Shown here: one piece after another, positions 18,091-28,103 of the stretch
How positions within the stretch are numbered: the stretch's first letter is position 1
Layout of the letters: each line of letters starts with the position of its first letter
NCBI GenBank assembly: GCA_041570195.1
Contig: JBFFWQ010000011.1
Location: 1-64,000 of the forward strand
Source of the DNA: UBA11865 sp041570195
GTDB taxonomy: Bacteria; Chloroflexota; Anaerolineae; Promineifilales; Promineifilaceae
Direction of reading: 5' to 3'
Length of the DNA stretch: 64,000 nt
Position numbers and translations under genes: made by a program
The notes under the pieces: model-generated
The model's database searches: none
The model's input: only the letters and a program-made list of their open reading frames with translations
What the model was told of the DNA's origin: nothing

Positions 18091-19359
18091 CTACCGGTCA
18101 ATCTCACCCAGTACGATGTCGATAGACCCGATGATGGCCACTAAATCAGCCACCATAAGCCCGCGGCCCAGAATCGGCAGAGAGGCCAGATTGACGTATG
18201 ACGGCGTCCGGAAATGAACCCGCGCCGGCTTGGCCGTGCCATTGCCGCGCAAGTAACAACCGAATTCGCCTTTCGGGGATTCAATCCGCTGGTACACATA
18301 CCCTTCTGGTGCGCTGAAGCCCTCAGTCCATAACTTGAAATGATGGATCACCGCTTCCATGCTTCGGCCGAGTTCCGAGCGCGGCGGTGGCGCGATTTTT
18401 CGATCGTCGACCAGTACAGGGCCTTCAGGCAAAGAATCCAAAGCCTGTTGCACGATGCGCAGGCTCTGACTCATCTCGCGCACGCGGCAGCGATAACGAT
18501 CATAGACGTCACCGTTCTCGCCCAAGGGAACCTCGAACTCATACTGGTCGTAAGTCAGATAGGGTAGCGATCTACGAATATCCCAATCGACGCCTGTTGC
18601 CCGCAGGCCGGGCCCAGTCATGCCCATGGACACCGCTTCCGCGGACGAAATGACTCCAACGCCCTTCGTGCGGCGTAGAAAGATGGGATTCTCCTTTAAA
18701 AGCGCCTCGTACTCGGCGATGCGATCTGGGAAAAAATCCAAGAATTGGCGCACAGCCGGTTCAAAATCCTCGGGCACATCACGCCAGACGCCGCCCGGCC
18801 GAAAATAACTGGCCATCATGCGTTGGCCAGAGCACATTTCGAAGATATCTAGCAAATACTCGCGCTCTCGAAAACAGTACAGGAAAACCGTCATCGCAGC
18901 CACATCCAAGGCATGGGTACCTAACCAGACAAGATGGCTGGCGATGCGGGTAAGTTCGGTCAGAATCACGCGGATGACTTGGGCTCTTGGCGGCGCTTCG
19001 ACGTCCAGTAGCTTCTCAACGGCCATGATGTAGCCCAGGTTGTTGGACAGCGGCGCCAGGTAATCCATGCGATCGGTCATGACCAGCGCCTTGGTATAGG
19101 TCTTGGACTCCATGGTCTTTTCTATACCGGTGTGCAAGAAGCCGATGTCCGGCGCCAGGTTTATTACGTTTTCGCCGTCCAGTTCCAACAGCAGGCGAAG
19201 CACGCCGTGAGTACTCGGGTGCTGCGGTCCCATGCTCAGCAGCATATTATCTTCTGAAGTCAGCTCCAGGCCCGACCCGTATTTGGCCCGCAGTTCCTCG
19301 ACGGTCAACTCCTTGACCTTGTCGCTGCCGGGGTCTTCGATTCCTACACCACTTGCCAT
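18091..19359 (-). CDS. nuoD: NADH-quinone oxidoreductase subunit D (49-kDa)
   Basis: 422 aa. The quinone-site signature GPQHPSTHGVLRLLLELDGE is at about residues 45-64, and the GxGLRATGVDWDIRRS segment and C-terminal GEIDR ending match the family. NuoD with NuoB forms the quinone-reduction site. NuoC and NuoD are separate here, as in most bacteria other than enterics. Confidence 0.96.
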   Translation of the reverse strand: MASGVGIEDPGSDKVKELTVEELRAKYGSGLELTSEDNMLLSMGPQHPSTHGVLRLLLELDGENVINLAPDIGFLHTGIEKTMESKTYTKALVMTDRMDYLAPLSNNLGYIMAVEKLLDVEAPPRAQVIRVILTELTRIASHLVWLGTHALDVAAMTVFLYCFREREYLLDIFEMCSGQRMMASYFRPGGVWRDVPEDFEPAVRQFLDFFPDRIAEYEALLKENPIFLRRTKGVGVISSAEAVSMGMTGPGLRATGVDWDIRRSLPYLTYDQYEFEVPLGENGDVYDRYRCRVREMSQSLRIVQQALDSLPEGPVLVDDRKIAPPPRSELGRSMEAVIHHFKLWTEGFSAPEGYVYQRIESPKGEFGCYLRGNGTAKPARVHFRTPSYVNLASLPILGRGLMVADLVAIIGSIDIVLGEIDR

Positions 19360-19420
19360 GACAACCTCATACCGTCATTTCGCCCTGGTCTGCTCGGTCT
19401 CAGGAAAAATGATAGTCTAA

Positions 19421-19951
19421 TTACTCTTCCGCGTACGGCTTCTTGGCGTCAATCGCCTGCCAATTAAAGGAAAACTGTACTTCCTCGTAGCCTAGCGGGT
19501 AATCTTTGCGTAAAGGGTGACCTTGCCAATCTTCCGGCAGGAAAAGGCGCCGTAATTTATTGTTGCCCTTGAATGTGATTCCCATCAGGTCCCAGACTTC
19601 GATCTCGAGCCAGCTGGCTACGGACCAGACGGCCTCCAGTGTCTCCGGGCCGTCGTCAGGATCCTCTACCGGCACTCTCAGCCGGATATGGTGGTTTTTT
19701 GGAATGGAGAAGATATGGTAGTTTACTGCAAAGCGGGGAAAGTCAGGCAACATGTCGTCGGCGACGATATCTTCCAACATGTCGCAGCGCAGATCCTCAT
19801 CATCCCGTAGTAAAAGAGAAACATCCTTCAAGAACTCCTGCCTGATCACGAGTGTGTGTTCGCCGCGAAATTCAACCCTCTCCTCAACCGCCTCGGGAAA
19901 GGCCTGGTTCACCTTCTGATAAAACAGATCGCCAGTGGACACGTCGCTCAT
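19421..19951 (-). CDS. nuoC: NADH-quinone oxidoreductase subunit C (30-kDa)
   Basis: About 176 aa from ATG at 19951, which overlaps the nuoB stop (TAATG) and has AAGGA about 9 bases upstream; a TTG at 19960 is less likely. The family motif near the C-terminus, RLFLPEDWQGHPLRKDYPLG, is clear. It is a structural subunit bridging the peripheral arm of complex I. Confidence 0.95.
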   Translation of the reverse strand: MSDVSTGDLFYQKVNQAFPEAVEERVEFRGEHTLVIRQEFLKDVSLLLRDDEDLRCDMLEDIVADDMLPDFPRFAVNYHIFSIPKNHHIRLRVPVEDPDDGPETLEAVWSVASWLEIEVWDLMGITFKGNNKLRRLFLPEDWQGHPLRKDYPLGYEEVQFSFNWQAIDAKKPYAEE

Positions 19952-20433
19952 TAGGCCCAATCCTTCAGGCCTTCGCCCCGAACTTTTTCGTGCAGGGTCA
20001 TGATGCCATCGATTAAGGCTTCCGGCCGTGGCGGGCAGCCGGCGACGTACACATCAACCGGCACAATTTCGTCAACGCCCTGGACGATGGCATAGTTATT
20101 GAAAATACCACCGCAAGATGCGCAGTCACCCATGGAGATCACCCACTTGGGCTCAGACATCTGATCATAGAGACGGCGCAATACCGGCGCCATTTTGCGC
20201 GAAACCCGGCCGGCGACAATCATCACGTCCGATTGGCGGGGAGATGGGCGCATCAATTCCATGCCAAATCGAGACGCGTCGTAATGTGACGCTTGCATCG
20301 ACATCATTTCAATCGCGCAGCAGGCCAAGCCGAATAGCATGGGCCACATGGAATTTGTACGTCCCCAATTGACCAAATCTTCGAGGCGTGCTGTTACCAC
20401 GCCCATGTTTCCAAGCTTCTGTTCTACTCCCAT
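19951..20433 (-). CDS. nuoB: NADH-quinone oxidoreductase subunit B (cluster N2)
   Basis: 160 aa. The cluster N2 ligands are all present: adjacent C38-C39 (GLACCAIEM), C104 (GDCASCGG) and C133 (AGCPPRPE). It delivers electrons to quinone. It overlaps nuoA by 10 bases at its 5' end and nuoC at its 3' end. Confidence 0.97.
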   Translation of the reverse strand: MGVEQKLGNMGVVTARLEDLVNWGRTNSMWPMLFGLACCAIEMMSMQASHYDASRFGMELMRPSPRQSDVMIVAGRVSRKMAPVLRRLYDQMSEPKWVISMGDCASCGGIFNNYAIVQGVDEIVPVDVYVAGCPPRPEALIDGIMTLHEKVRGEGLKDWA

Positions 20434-20792
20434 TCAAGAGCACCTTTTTTCCATATCCAGATGAAACCCACGACCAGGATGGCTATGAAGATCAATACCT
20501 CGACCAGGCCAAAAAGACCCAGCTGGCGAAACGTTACCGCCCAAGGCATGAGAAACACTATCTCAATGTCGAAAAGGATGAATAAGACGGCGATGAGATA
20601 GAACTTGACCGGCAGGCGGCGCTGCGCCGGGCCAATAGGCGTGATGCCCGATTCGTAGGGAGATTCTTTGCGGTAATTCGGTCGCTTCGGTCCTAGGCTG
20701 ACCGACAGCACCGGCAACAAGATGGCGAAGAACATAGCGATGCCAAATAGGACGAAGATGGGGATGTATTGAGCGAGGAGGTCTTCTGGCAT
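20424..20792 (-). CDS. nuoA: NADH-quinone oxidoreductase subunit A
   Basis: 122 aa, three membrane helices, with the conserved YESGITP loop (E in the quinone-channel region) and KFYLIAVLFILFDIEIVFL helix. It is the first gene of the operon; the 356-base gap upstream holds a promoter-like sequence. Confidence 0.96.
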   Translation of the reverse strand: MPEDLLAQYIPIFVLFGIAMFFAILLPVLSVSLGPKRPNYRKESPYESGITPIGPAQRRLPVKFYLIAVLFILFDIEIVFLMPWAVTFRQLGLFGLVEVLIFIAILVVGFIWIWKKGALEWE

Positions 20793-21148
20793 TAGTGATT
20801 GCCTTGAATGATGATGTGGTCACTTTGTTTGGCCAATGCAGGCCGGCACAAGAACATTATTAATGAAACACCTGCATCTTGCCGAAGGTGCAATCCCGCA
20901 TCAAGCAATCGTCAGCGGACGCATCTCAGGGCGAAGTTGTTTGTATGTTTCGGAGCCGAGCGACTGCCGGCATCAATTCTTGGTCCGGAATCCGCCCAAA
21001 AACGGCCAATTTTCGACTTAAGCCGCAATGACTGTACATTTTATCACAATCAAATAAGGCAGCAACAACTATAGTGTTATTTTTATTAGACTTATCATGT
21101 CAAAGGAGCCAGGATTATCGCTGGAGATTGTTTCCAGAAACGCTACCC
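20793..21148. other. Gap upstream of the nuo operon
   Basis: No protein-like frame is seen. The right part (about 21030-21110) is AT-rich and contains the promoter candidate at 21038-21065. The left part should be a roughly 240-base nuoA leader; I see no recognisable riboswitch in it. No clear intrinsic terminator for rpoD is visible. Confidence 0.5.
21038..21065 (-). promoter_or_regulatory. Candidate sigma-70 promoter for the nuo operon
   Basis: On the minus strand a -35-like TTGCTG (21060-21065) and a -10-like TAAAAT (21038-21043) are 16 bases apart in an AT-rich stretch, oriented towards nuoA. The match is fair, not perfect. Confidence 0.45.
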
Positions 21149-22837
21149 CTAGCCGAGGTGATCGCGAAGCACTCGGCTGCGACTGGGATGGCGTAGTTTG
21201 CGCAGCGCTTTTGCCTCTATTTGGCGAATCCTTTCGCGGGTAACGCCAAACTCCCGTCCGACCTCTTCCAAGGTGTGATCCTTGCCATCCTTGAGGCCAA
21301 AGCGCATTTCCAGCACCTGTCGTTCGCGATCGCTCAGAAACTCAAGCGCGTTGCGCACTTGCTCGCGAAGAAGTTGTTTAGAAGCGATATCTTCGGGTTC
21401 TGGAATCGTGTCATCGGGAAGGATATCGACAAATTGCGTCGTCGGATCACCCTGCCTGATCGGTTGCTCAAGGGACACGGTATCCTGCGACACGCGCCTG
21501 ATATTCCGGATTTTGCCCGTGGCTTGTCGCCATTTACGAAACAGAAGAGGGTCAATGGGTTCGGCCGTCTTCAAGTAGTTGCTGATTTGCCCAAATTCCT
21601 CTGTTGTCAAATAGCCAAGCTCATGTGCGAGTTCTTCGTCAGTAGGCTCGCGGGCCAGACGCTGAGTCATATCACGTTGGGCGCGAATAATCCGATTGAT
21701 GGTCTCGACCATGTGCACGGGAATACGGATGGTTCGCGCCTGGTCGGCGATGGCCCGGCTGACCGCCTGGCGGATCCACCAGGTCGCATACGTGCTGAAC
21801 TTGTAGCCCTTAGTATGGTCAAACTTCTCCACGGCCCGTAGCAAACCCACATTGCCTTCCTGAACCAAATCCTGAAACTGTATGCCGCGGCCCATGTATT
21901 TCTTGGCCACGGCGACAACCAGCCGCAAGTTTGCCCGAGTCAGGTAATCCTTGGCTTCTTCGGCCAGGTGATAAATCATGAACTCATTGTACTTCAGTCC
22001 ATGCTCATCTCGTTCCAGCCAGCGCTCAAAATCCTCGTCTGAAGGAAGATCGTGGTTTTCAATATAACAGTCACATAGTTGATCCGACAGATCGACAGGC
22101 AGCAAATATAGTGCGGCGAAAATCGCGAAGACCGATTTGGCGAGATCGCTCCACTCTATAAGCTGGGCCCAGTCGCCATCATTCAAGTAATGGCGTAGAT
22201 ATGAGGGGGAGCTTGACTGCCAACCCTGGCGGAGTTGCTGAGCCTCGCGGATGATTAGCGAAAGGTCCGGCAATTCAACGTCGATGAGTTGGGACGCTTC
22301 TTTGGCCCGGCTCCAACTGGTTAGCAATGACTCGTAATTGGCCAAGATCATTTGGCCATGGAGGTTGTTATGACTATTGCTGTCCATCACCTGCGCCGTG
22401 AGGCGTTCCAGCGTCGAGGCGGCGGCCAATTGCGTCGCCAGCCAGATTTCCTGTTCGGCCGTCAGTAATGGCACCTGGCCGATTTCTTTCAGGTAGGTGT
22501 GAACCGGGTCGTCTTCGCTATCGGCCGCATATGTCCTTTCTATGCCTTCCTGGACTTGTTCCTCAAATTCGCGTTCCAGCAGACCGCTGTTGTCAGCCAG
22601 ATCGTCGACAGTCTCGCCATTCTCGGACACGATTCGCGTGCCCATACGCTGCAATTGCTCGTAAAGGCGGTCAGCTTGATCCTCATCAGCCGTGGCCAGA
22701 ATGGCTTGCAGATCCGTTTCATTGATCTGTCGAGAGCGGCGAGCTTCCAAAAGCATCGCCTGAATGTCGACAAACTCCTGGTCGTTTCCCTCAACTTCCG
22801 GCTGGCTGGCGTCGTCGAATGTTTGCTCAAGATCCAT
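21149..22837 (-). CDS. rpoD: Primary RNA polymerase sigma factor (sigma-70)
   Basis: 562 aa. Region 1.2 (DDPVHTYLKEIGQVPLLT), region 2 with the -10-reading helix (KFSTYATWWIRQAVSRAIAD), region 3 and region 4 with the -35-reading helix (TRERIRQIEAKALRKLRHP) are all present. An acidic non-conserved block of about 150 residues sits between regions 1.2 and 2. It follows dnaG by 9 bases, the classic dnaG-rpoD arrangement. Confidence 0.94.
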   Translation of the reverse strand: MDLEQTFDDASQPEVEGNDQEFVDIQAMLLEARRSRQINETDLQAILATADEDQADRLYEQLQRMGTRIVSENGETVDDLADNSGLLEREFEEQVQEGIERTYAADSEDDPVHTYLKEIGQVPLLTAEQEIWLATQLAAASTLERLTAQVMDSNSHNNLHGQMILANYESLLTSWSRAKEASQLIDVELPDLSLIIREAQQLRQGWQSSSPSYLRHYLNDGDWAQLIEWSDLAKSVFAIFAALYLLPVDLSDQLCDCYIENHDLPSDEDFERWLERDEHGLKYNEFMIYHLAEEAKDYLTRANLRLVVAVAKKYMGRGIQFQDLVQEGNVGLLRAVEKFDHTKGYKFSTYATWWIRQAVSRAIADQARTIRIPVHMVETINRIIRAQRDMTQRLAREPTDEELAHELGYLTTEEFGQISNYLKTAEPIDPLLFRKWRQATGKIRNIRRVSQDTVSLEQPIRQGDPTTQFVDILPDDTIPEPEDIASKQLLREQVRNALEFLSDRERQVLEMRFGLKDGKDHTLEEVGREFGVTRERIRQIEAKALRKLRHPSRSRVLRDHLG

Positions 22838-22846
22838 GGTCGGCTT

Positions 22847-24868
22847 CTAGTCCCCCAGTGCGTCCTCGACAGGATGTTGGTTGCGGTATTGGCCGGTTGC
22901 CGAGCCGGCATTGCGACGGCCAACGGCCGACATCGCCTCGCGAGCTCGATTGATGCGCCGAACCTGCAGCGGCAACTCGCGAAGTTGCTGTCTGTACATC
23001 TCTAACATATCCAGTTTGTTCTGTGCTCGACTCTCAAGAAAGAGCTGTTCCACTTCGGCTATCAGACGCTTCACTTTCTCCAGTCGCCAATCCAGGACCG
23101 ACAGCACCAACCTCTCTGGCAGTCGCTCAAGCTCCGTCTCCGGCGATTCTGGCAACGACAAGAGCGTCTTAACTCTTGCCTGGAGGAATTCTTCCTCAAG
23201 ACTATCCCACAAATCTACTGGGCTGGCAATAGTTCGGCGGTCGCTGGCAAGTCGCACCTCGCGCCACAACGCGCGGTCGTCCGGCCGGCTAAAGTCATCC
23301 TCAGACAGAGTCGCCTGCTGGTTGAGAGCGAGCTTCTTATCTATCTGGCGGATGATATGCGGGTGAGCCAGGCATTGGCGCATGAAATAGGCCCGGCGCC
23401 GTTCACTGGCATCACTGCTACCATGCATAATGGTCGCCAAGCCGATCGCCTCAGCCCGACCCGGCTCCTCTGGCGCCGGGGGCCGATCCTCTGCGGCCGG
23501 AGCGACTACCGGACGGCGCCTCGGTCTGGCGGGCAGGCTAACCTTGCGAAGGACCCGCTCGTCCACCCCAAGCTTGCGCGCCAGCATCTGGCGATAGTGT
23601 TCCCGCTCCAGTGGATCTTCGACATCGTTGATCAAGGGCAGGACTTGCTGTGCCGCCGCCGTTTTAGCCTTGGGATCGTCCAGATCCAAGCCCTCCACAG
23701 CTACGTCGATTACATAAGCGACGACAGGCTTGGCCTGCTCGATCAGCTTCGACCACAGGGCCGGATCGCGACGAATGATCTTGTCCGGGTCGTCGCCTTC
23801 AGGCAGGCTTACGATGCGAATTTCGGCCTGGAGCCGCCCTTCATTTCGTACCAGCCCTCGGGCATCAAAGCGGGCGTCAGGCTCGCGATCGAGCACGCCA
23901 CGGGCCACTTCCAGGCTGCGTAGCGTGGCGCTGGCGCCGGCGGCATCGGCATCGAGCGCCAGCACAAAGCGTTTAGTATAGCGCTTTACCAGTCGCAACT
24001 GTTCTTCGGTCAAAGCCGTTCCCATCTGGGCAACCACATTCTTGAATTCTTGCTGCCAGGCCTGCATGACGTCCATATAACCTTCAACAATGATCACCTG
24101 ACGCGCTTCCCGGATGTGACGCTTGACCAGATCCAGGCCAAAGAGCAAGCGACTCTTATCAAAAACGGCCGTTTGCGGCGAATTAAGGTATTTTGGAATA
24201 CCGTCAGGGTCGAGGGTTCGGGCGCCGAAGCCGGCCATGCGCCCGCCGGCATCGCGAATAGGGATCATGAGCCGGTTACGAAAGCGGTCGTAGCGACTTC
24301 CCTTCTCTTTATTGAAGGTCAATAGGCCAGCATCCTGCAACTGATCATCAGAATAACCCTGGGCGTTGAAATGGTTGCGGCAGGCATCCCAGGAATCGAG
24401 GGCGTAGCCGATCTTGAAGGTAGTCAGCGTCCCCTCACTCAAACCCCGGTCAGTGATATAATCCCGGGCGACTTCGCCTTGCGGCGCGTAGAGCAGAAGT
24501 TGGTGATAGTAATCGGCCGCCGCTTCCAGCAGGTCGCCTAGCTTATCCTCTAAGGCCAGCTTTTCCTTGTTCGCTTGCGTCGGTGGCGCCAGTTCTACCC
24601 CGGCACGGTCGGCCAGGTAGCGCAGGGTCTCTTTGAAATCCCAGCCCTGCTTCTTCATGACAAACGAGAAAATATCGCCCCCCTCGGCGCAAGCGCCAAA
24701 GCATCGCCAAGTCTGCGTATTAGGGAATACGACGAAAGCCGGCGTCCTGCTATTTGGGTGAAAGGGACAGAACCCGCTGAACGAACTGCCTGACTTGCGC
24801 AGAGGCACGTGTTCAGAGATGAGTTCTACGATGTCTAGGCGGCTTTTGATCTCGTCGGTAACTTCCAT
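22847..24868 (-). CDS. dnaG: DNA primase
   Basis: 673 aa. The N-terminal zinc ribbon uses C34, H37, C56 and C60, so the second pair is spaced C-x3-C (CFGAC) instead of the usual C-x2-C. The TOPRIM core shows VEGYMD and ALDADAAG. The C-terminal helicase-binding part is diverged. It synthesises primers for replication. The gene lies directly upstream of rpoD; glyQS lies upstream with a 144-base gap. Confidence 0.95.
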   Translation of the reverse strand: MEVTDEIKSRLDIVELISEHVPLRKSGSSFSGFCPFHPNSRTPAFVVFPNTQTWRCFGACAEGGDIFSFVMKKQGWDFKETLRYLADRAGVELAPPTQANKEKLALEDKLGDLLEAAADYYHQLLLYAPQGEVARDYITDRGLSEGTLTTFKIGYALDSWDACRNHFNAQGYSDDQLQDAGLLTFNKEKGSRYDRFRNRLMIPIRDAGGRMAGFGARTLDPDGIPKYLNSPQTAVFDKSRLLFGLDLVKRHIREARQVIIVEGYMDVMQAWQQEFKNVVAQMGTALTEEQLRLVKRYTKRFVLALDADAAGASATLRSLEVARGVLDREPDARFDARGLVRNEGRLQAEIRIVSLPEGDDPDKIIRRDPALWSKLIEQAKPVVAYVIDVAVEGLDLDDPKAKTAAAQQVLPLINDVEDPLEREHYRQMLARKLGVDERVLRKVSLPARPRRRPVVAPAAEDRPPAPEEPGRAEAIGLATIMHGSSDASERRRAYFMRQCLAHPHIIRQIDKKLALNQQATLSEDDFSRPDDRALWREVRLASDRRTIASPVDLWDSLEEEFLQARVKTLLSLPESPETELERLPERLVLSVLDWRLEKVKRLIAEVEQLFLESRAQNKLDMLEMYRQQLRELPLQVRRINRAREAMSAVGRRNAGSATGQYRNQHPVEDALGD

Positions 24869-25012
24869 CGTCGCTCTTGATTAAGGCGGTGGCGAGTCAC
24901 GCATCGGCGGGTAGGCTCGCTCAAATATGGTGCTTCAACGGGTATCAACAGGCCTGGCTCAAACCTCAAGGTCTTCCCAGAAGCCGATTATACCCCAACT
25001 AAAACAAATGGT

Positions 25013-27991
25013 CTAAAAGCCTTCTAGATAAGAAAGGTCGACCAAACCATCGGCCAGGCCGACGATCCGCCGCACCAAGGCCACTCGGTTTTGTCGCACG
25101 TTTTCATCGTCATCCATGACCAACACCTTGTCAAAGAAAATGGTGATCGCCGGCTCCATATCGGCGAGAGCCGCAACCAGACCTGTGATCGAGCCGTCAA
25201 GACGAGCCTGTACTCGCTCTATGGCGGCCCATAGCTGCTGCTCTTCGGGCAGGCTCAGGTTCGCTGGTCGAAGCTCAAAGGCAGGCTCACTACGCGTGAT
25301 GCGAGCACTGCGAGCGTAGGCATCCAGCAAGCGGGGCCAGGAAGCCTCTTTGATAGCCTCATTCAGCTCGACCGCCGCCCGGTCAGCCGCGTAAGGATTG
25401 TATCCTTGCGCGGCCAAAATCGCCCTGACAACCGATGTGCGGATACCCTTCTCAACCAGGTATGTTTCGAGGCGATTGTTAATGAAGATCAGTACCTGGG
25501 CGATGGTTTCATCACCGGCCGAGAGAGGCAGAAGAGGGGCAGTAACACGCAACGCCTCGCGCAGGTCAAATTCGATCTGGTTGCCGATCAGGTTCTCGAT
25601 AATCTGTATTGCCGCCCGGCGCAATGCGAACGGATCATTAGAACCTTTGGGCGCCAGGCCGGCCGCGAACAGGCCCATCAGGCTATCCAGTCGATCAGAC
25701 AGGGCCAATGCCAGGCCCGGTCGGGTCCGACTGACCGTCTGATATTGCTCGGCAATGGCCTCGGCGACGGCGCCTGGCTCTTTGGAAAGCCGAGCGTAGT
25801 GCCCGCCCATGATACCTTGCAGCGACGTCATTTCCACGACCATGCTACTGGCCAGATCGGCCTTAGATAGCGCGGCCGCCCGGGTAGAGAATGCGACCTC
25901 CTCTTCAGAGAGACTCAACATCTCGGCCACCGCCGGCGTCAGCTTTTCCAGGCGTCGAACCTTGTCGAGCATGGAGCCCAGGTCGGCTTGGAAAGTAAGC
26001 GTATCTAGCCTGGGCAAAAAATCGTCCAGGGTCTTTTGACTGTCCTTGTCGTAAAAGAATTCTGCATCGGCGAAGCGTGCCCTAATGACATGCTCATTGC
26101 CATTTCGTACCACATCCAGATGCTGGCTGTCGCCGTTGCGCACCGTGATGAAGTATGGCAGCAGGTTATGCCCGTCAGGCGCATAGACTGGGAAGTAACG
26201 CTGGTGCTTTCTCATGACCGCCACCAGGACTTCCGGCGGCAACTTCAAGTATCGTTCTTCAAATCGCCCCCGGAGCAATGTGGGCTGCTCAATCAGGTTG
26301 GCCACTTCCTCGAGCAACTCTGGGTCCTTTCGAATCGCACCGCCTCGCTCTTCGGCCAGGTTCGCAGCGGCCGTCATGATGACCGCCTTGCGTTCTTTTG
26401 CCTTGATGACAACGGAGTTTTCGGCCATGAGAGCGGCGTAACGGCCGGCGCTGGCGATCTCGATATCTGGCGAGCCATGCAATCGTAATCCTCGACTTAT
26501 GCGTCCGCTGTTCACGCCAGCGTAGCCGAAAGGGATCACCTGATCGCCAAACAAGGCCACCAGCCAACGTAACGGCCGGCTGTAGCTGACATTGCTACTA
26601 TTCCAGCGCATGCTCTTCTCGAATTTGAGGCTGGCAAGGAGGTCGGGTAGCTTCGCTGCCAGAACCTCGGGCGCCGGCCGGCCATCTTCACGTACGGTGG
26701 CAGCCACGTAACGCCGATCGCCTTCGGTCACAATTCTGAGATCTTCAGGCCTGACACCTTTACTGCGGGCAAAGCCCAGCGCGGCCTTAGTCGGCTTCCC
26801 CTGGTCGTCAAAGGCGCGATCAGCCGGCGGACCGTTAACCTCCAATTCCAGGTCACTTTGCCGGCCGGCCATGTTGTGAGCGATGATTACCAGGCGGCGC
26901 GGCGTTCCCCGCACTTCCAGGCGATCATAGCTCAGGCGCAACTTCTCCAGGAATGGGGGTGCCATTGCCTTTAGTTGGCGAATCGCCGAACTCAGATCGG
27001 CGGCCGGCAATTCCTCGCTGCCAATCTCGAGCACAAATGTCCGGGCTCGATCGCCGTCGACTTCTAGCCCAAGTTCCGGCATTGGCAATGGCGGGCTACT
27101 CTGCCAATTCTCATTGTCAAGGAATGGGTTTTCCAGGCGCTGGCGCTGTTCGACATAGGCCTCGGCCACTTGCCGGGCAATGGTACGCATGCGCCGGAAG
27201 TAGTTGGCCCTTTCGGTAACGCCGATAGCGCCCCGCGTATCTAGAACATTGAATAGCCAGGAACATTTCAGGTTAAAATCATGCGCCGGGGCAACCAGGC
27301 CGGCCGCCAGAGCACGCTTGGCCTCATTTTCGTATCCGTCATAAACGTTCTTCAGTGTTTCGACCTCGGCCAAATCAAAGTAATAACGGCAATGCTCGAT
27401 CTCGGCCTGCAGCAGTAAGTCCCCATAGATCGTTCCGGCCCCATAATCGAGTTCCCAAACGCTGTTCACGTTTTGCAAAGCCAAGGCGATCCGGTCTAGC
27501 CCGTAGGTGATTTCGACCGAGACCGGATCCAGGTTGACGCTGCCGGCCTGCTGAAAATAAGTGAACTGGGTGATCTCCTGACCATCCAGCCACACTTCCC
27601 AGCCCAGGCCCCAGGCGCCCAACGCCGGCTGCTCCCAATTATCTTCCACGAAGCGTATGTCGTGCTCACTTATATCGATACCTACGGCTTCAAGGCTACG
27701 AAGATATAGTTCCTGTGGGTTGCCGGGATCTGGCTTTAGGATCACTTGCAGCTGATAGTGCTGCTGCATGCGGTTTGGGTTGTCGCCAAAGCGGCCGTCG
27801 TCAGGCCTGATACTGGGCTCGATATAGACGACATTCCAGGGTTCGGGTCCCAAAACGCGCAGTACGGTAGCCGGGTTCATCGTGCCCGCACCAACCTGGA
27901 CATTATGCGGATGCCAAACCAGGCAGCCCTGCTCTTTCCAAAACTCCAGGAACCGCAGAATGATTTCCTGAAAGCTAAGTTTGTCAGCCAT
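25013..27991 (-). CDS. glyQS: Fused glycyl-tRNA synthetase, alpha and beta chains in one protein
   Basis: About 992 aa from ATG at 27991, which has AAAGGA 7 bases upstream; an upstream ATG at 28009 lacks one. Residues 1 to about 295 are the alpha chain (GlyQ), with HPHNVQVGAGTMNPATVLR and the catalytic core. After a short linker, RTFVLEIGSEELPAADL starts the beta chain (GlyS), with HD-like and anticodon-binding parts. The two chains are separate genes in most bacteria; fusions are known in some lineages. It charges tRNA-Gly. Confidence 0.94.
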   Translation of the reverse strand: MADKLSFQEIILRFLEFWKEQGCLVWHPHNVQVGAGTMNPATVLRVLGPEPWNVVYIEPSIRPDDGRFGDNPNRMQQHYQLQVILKPDPGNPQELYLRSLEAVGIDISEHDIRFVEDNWEQPALGAWGLGWEVWLDGQEITQFTYFQQAGSVNLDPVSVEITYGLDRIALALQNVNSVWELDYGAGTIYGDLLLQAEIEHCRYYFDLAEVETLKNVYDGYENEAKRALAAGLVAPAHDFNLKCSWLFNVLDTRGAIGVTERANYFRRMRTIARQVAEAYVEQRQRLENPFLDNENWQSSPPLPMPELGLEVDGDRARTFVLEIGSEELPAADLSSAIRQLKAMAPPFLEKLRLSYDRLEVRGTPRRLVIIAHNMAGRQSDLELEVNGPPADRAFDDQGKPTKAALGFARSKGVRPEDLRIVTEGDRRYVAATVREDGRPAPEVLAAKLPDLLASLKFEKSMRWNSSNVSYSRPLRWLVALFGDQVIPFGYAGVNSGRISRGLRLHGSPDIEIASAGRYAALMAENSVVIKAKERKAVIMTAAANLAEERGGAIRKDPELLEEVANLIEQPTLLRGRFEERYLKLPPEVLVAVMRKHQRYFPVYAPDGHNLLPYFITVRNGDSQHLDVVRNGNEHVIRARFADAEFFYDKDSQKTLDDFLPRLDTLTFQADLGSMLDKVRRLEKLTPAVAEMLSLSEEEVAFSTRAAALSKADLASSMVVEMTSLQGIMGGHYARLSKEPGAVAEAIAEQYQTVSRTRPGLALALSDRLDSLMGLFAAGLAPKGSNDPFALRRAAIQIIENLIGNQIEFDLREALRVTAPLLPLSAGDETIAQVLIFINNRLETYLVEKGIRTSVVRAILAAQGYNPYAADRAAVELNEAIKEASWPRLLDAYARSARITRSEPAFELRPANLSLPEEQQLWAAIERVQARLDGSITGLVAALADMEPAITIFFDKVLVMDDDENVRQNRVALVRRIVGLADGLVDLSYLEGF

Positions 27992-28024
27992 AAACATCCT
28001 TTGTAACATTTCCTATTCAGCCAT

Positions 28025-28057
28025 CAGCCGCCAACTCCAGAGGCGGGTTGGCGGCTG
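28025..28057. repeat. 11-bp inverted repeat between divergent glyQS and modA
   Basis: CAGCCGCCAAC (28025-28035) and GTTGGCGGCTG (28047-28057) pair perfectly around an 11-base loop. It sits about 35 bases upstream of the glyQS start and 45 bases before modA, so it could affect either leader or be an operator. I see no T-box-like conserved box beside it. Confidence 0.5.
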
Positions 28058-28103
28058 TGCATGACTTAATTCGCTTTGATACAGAATTGCGATTATAGCA
28101 TAT

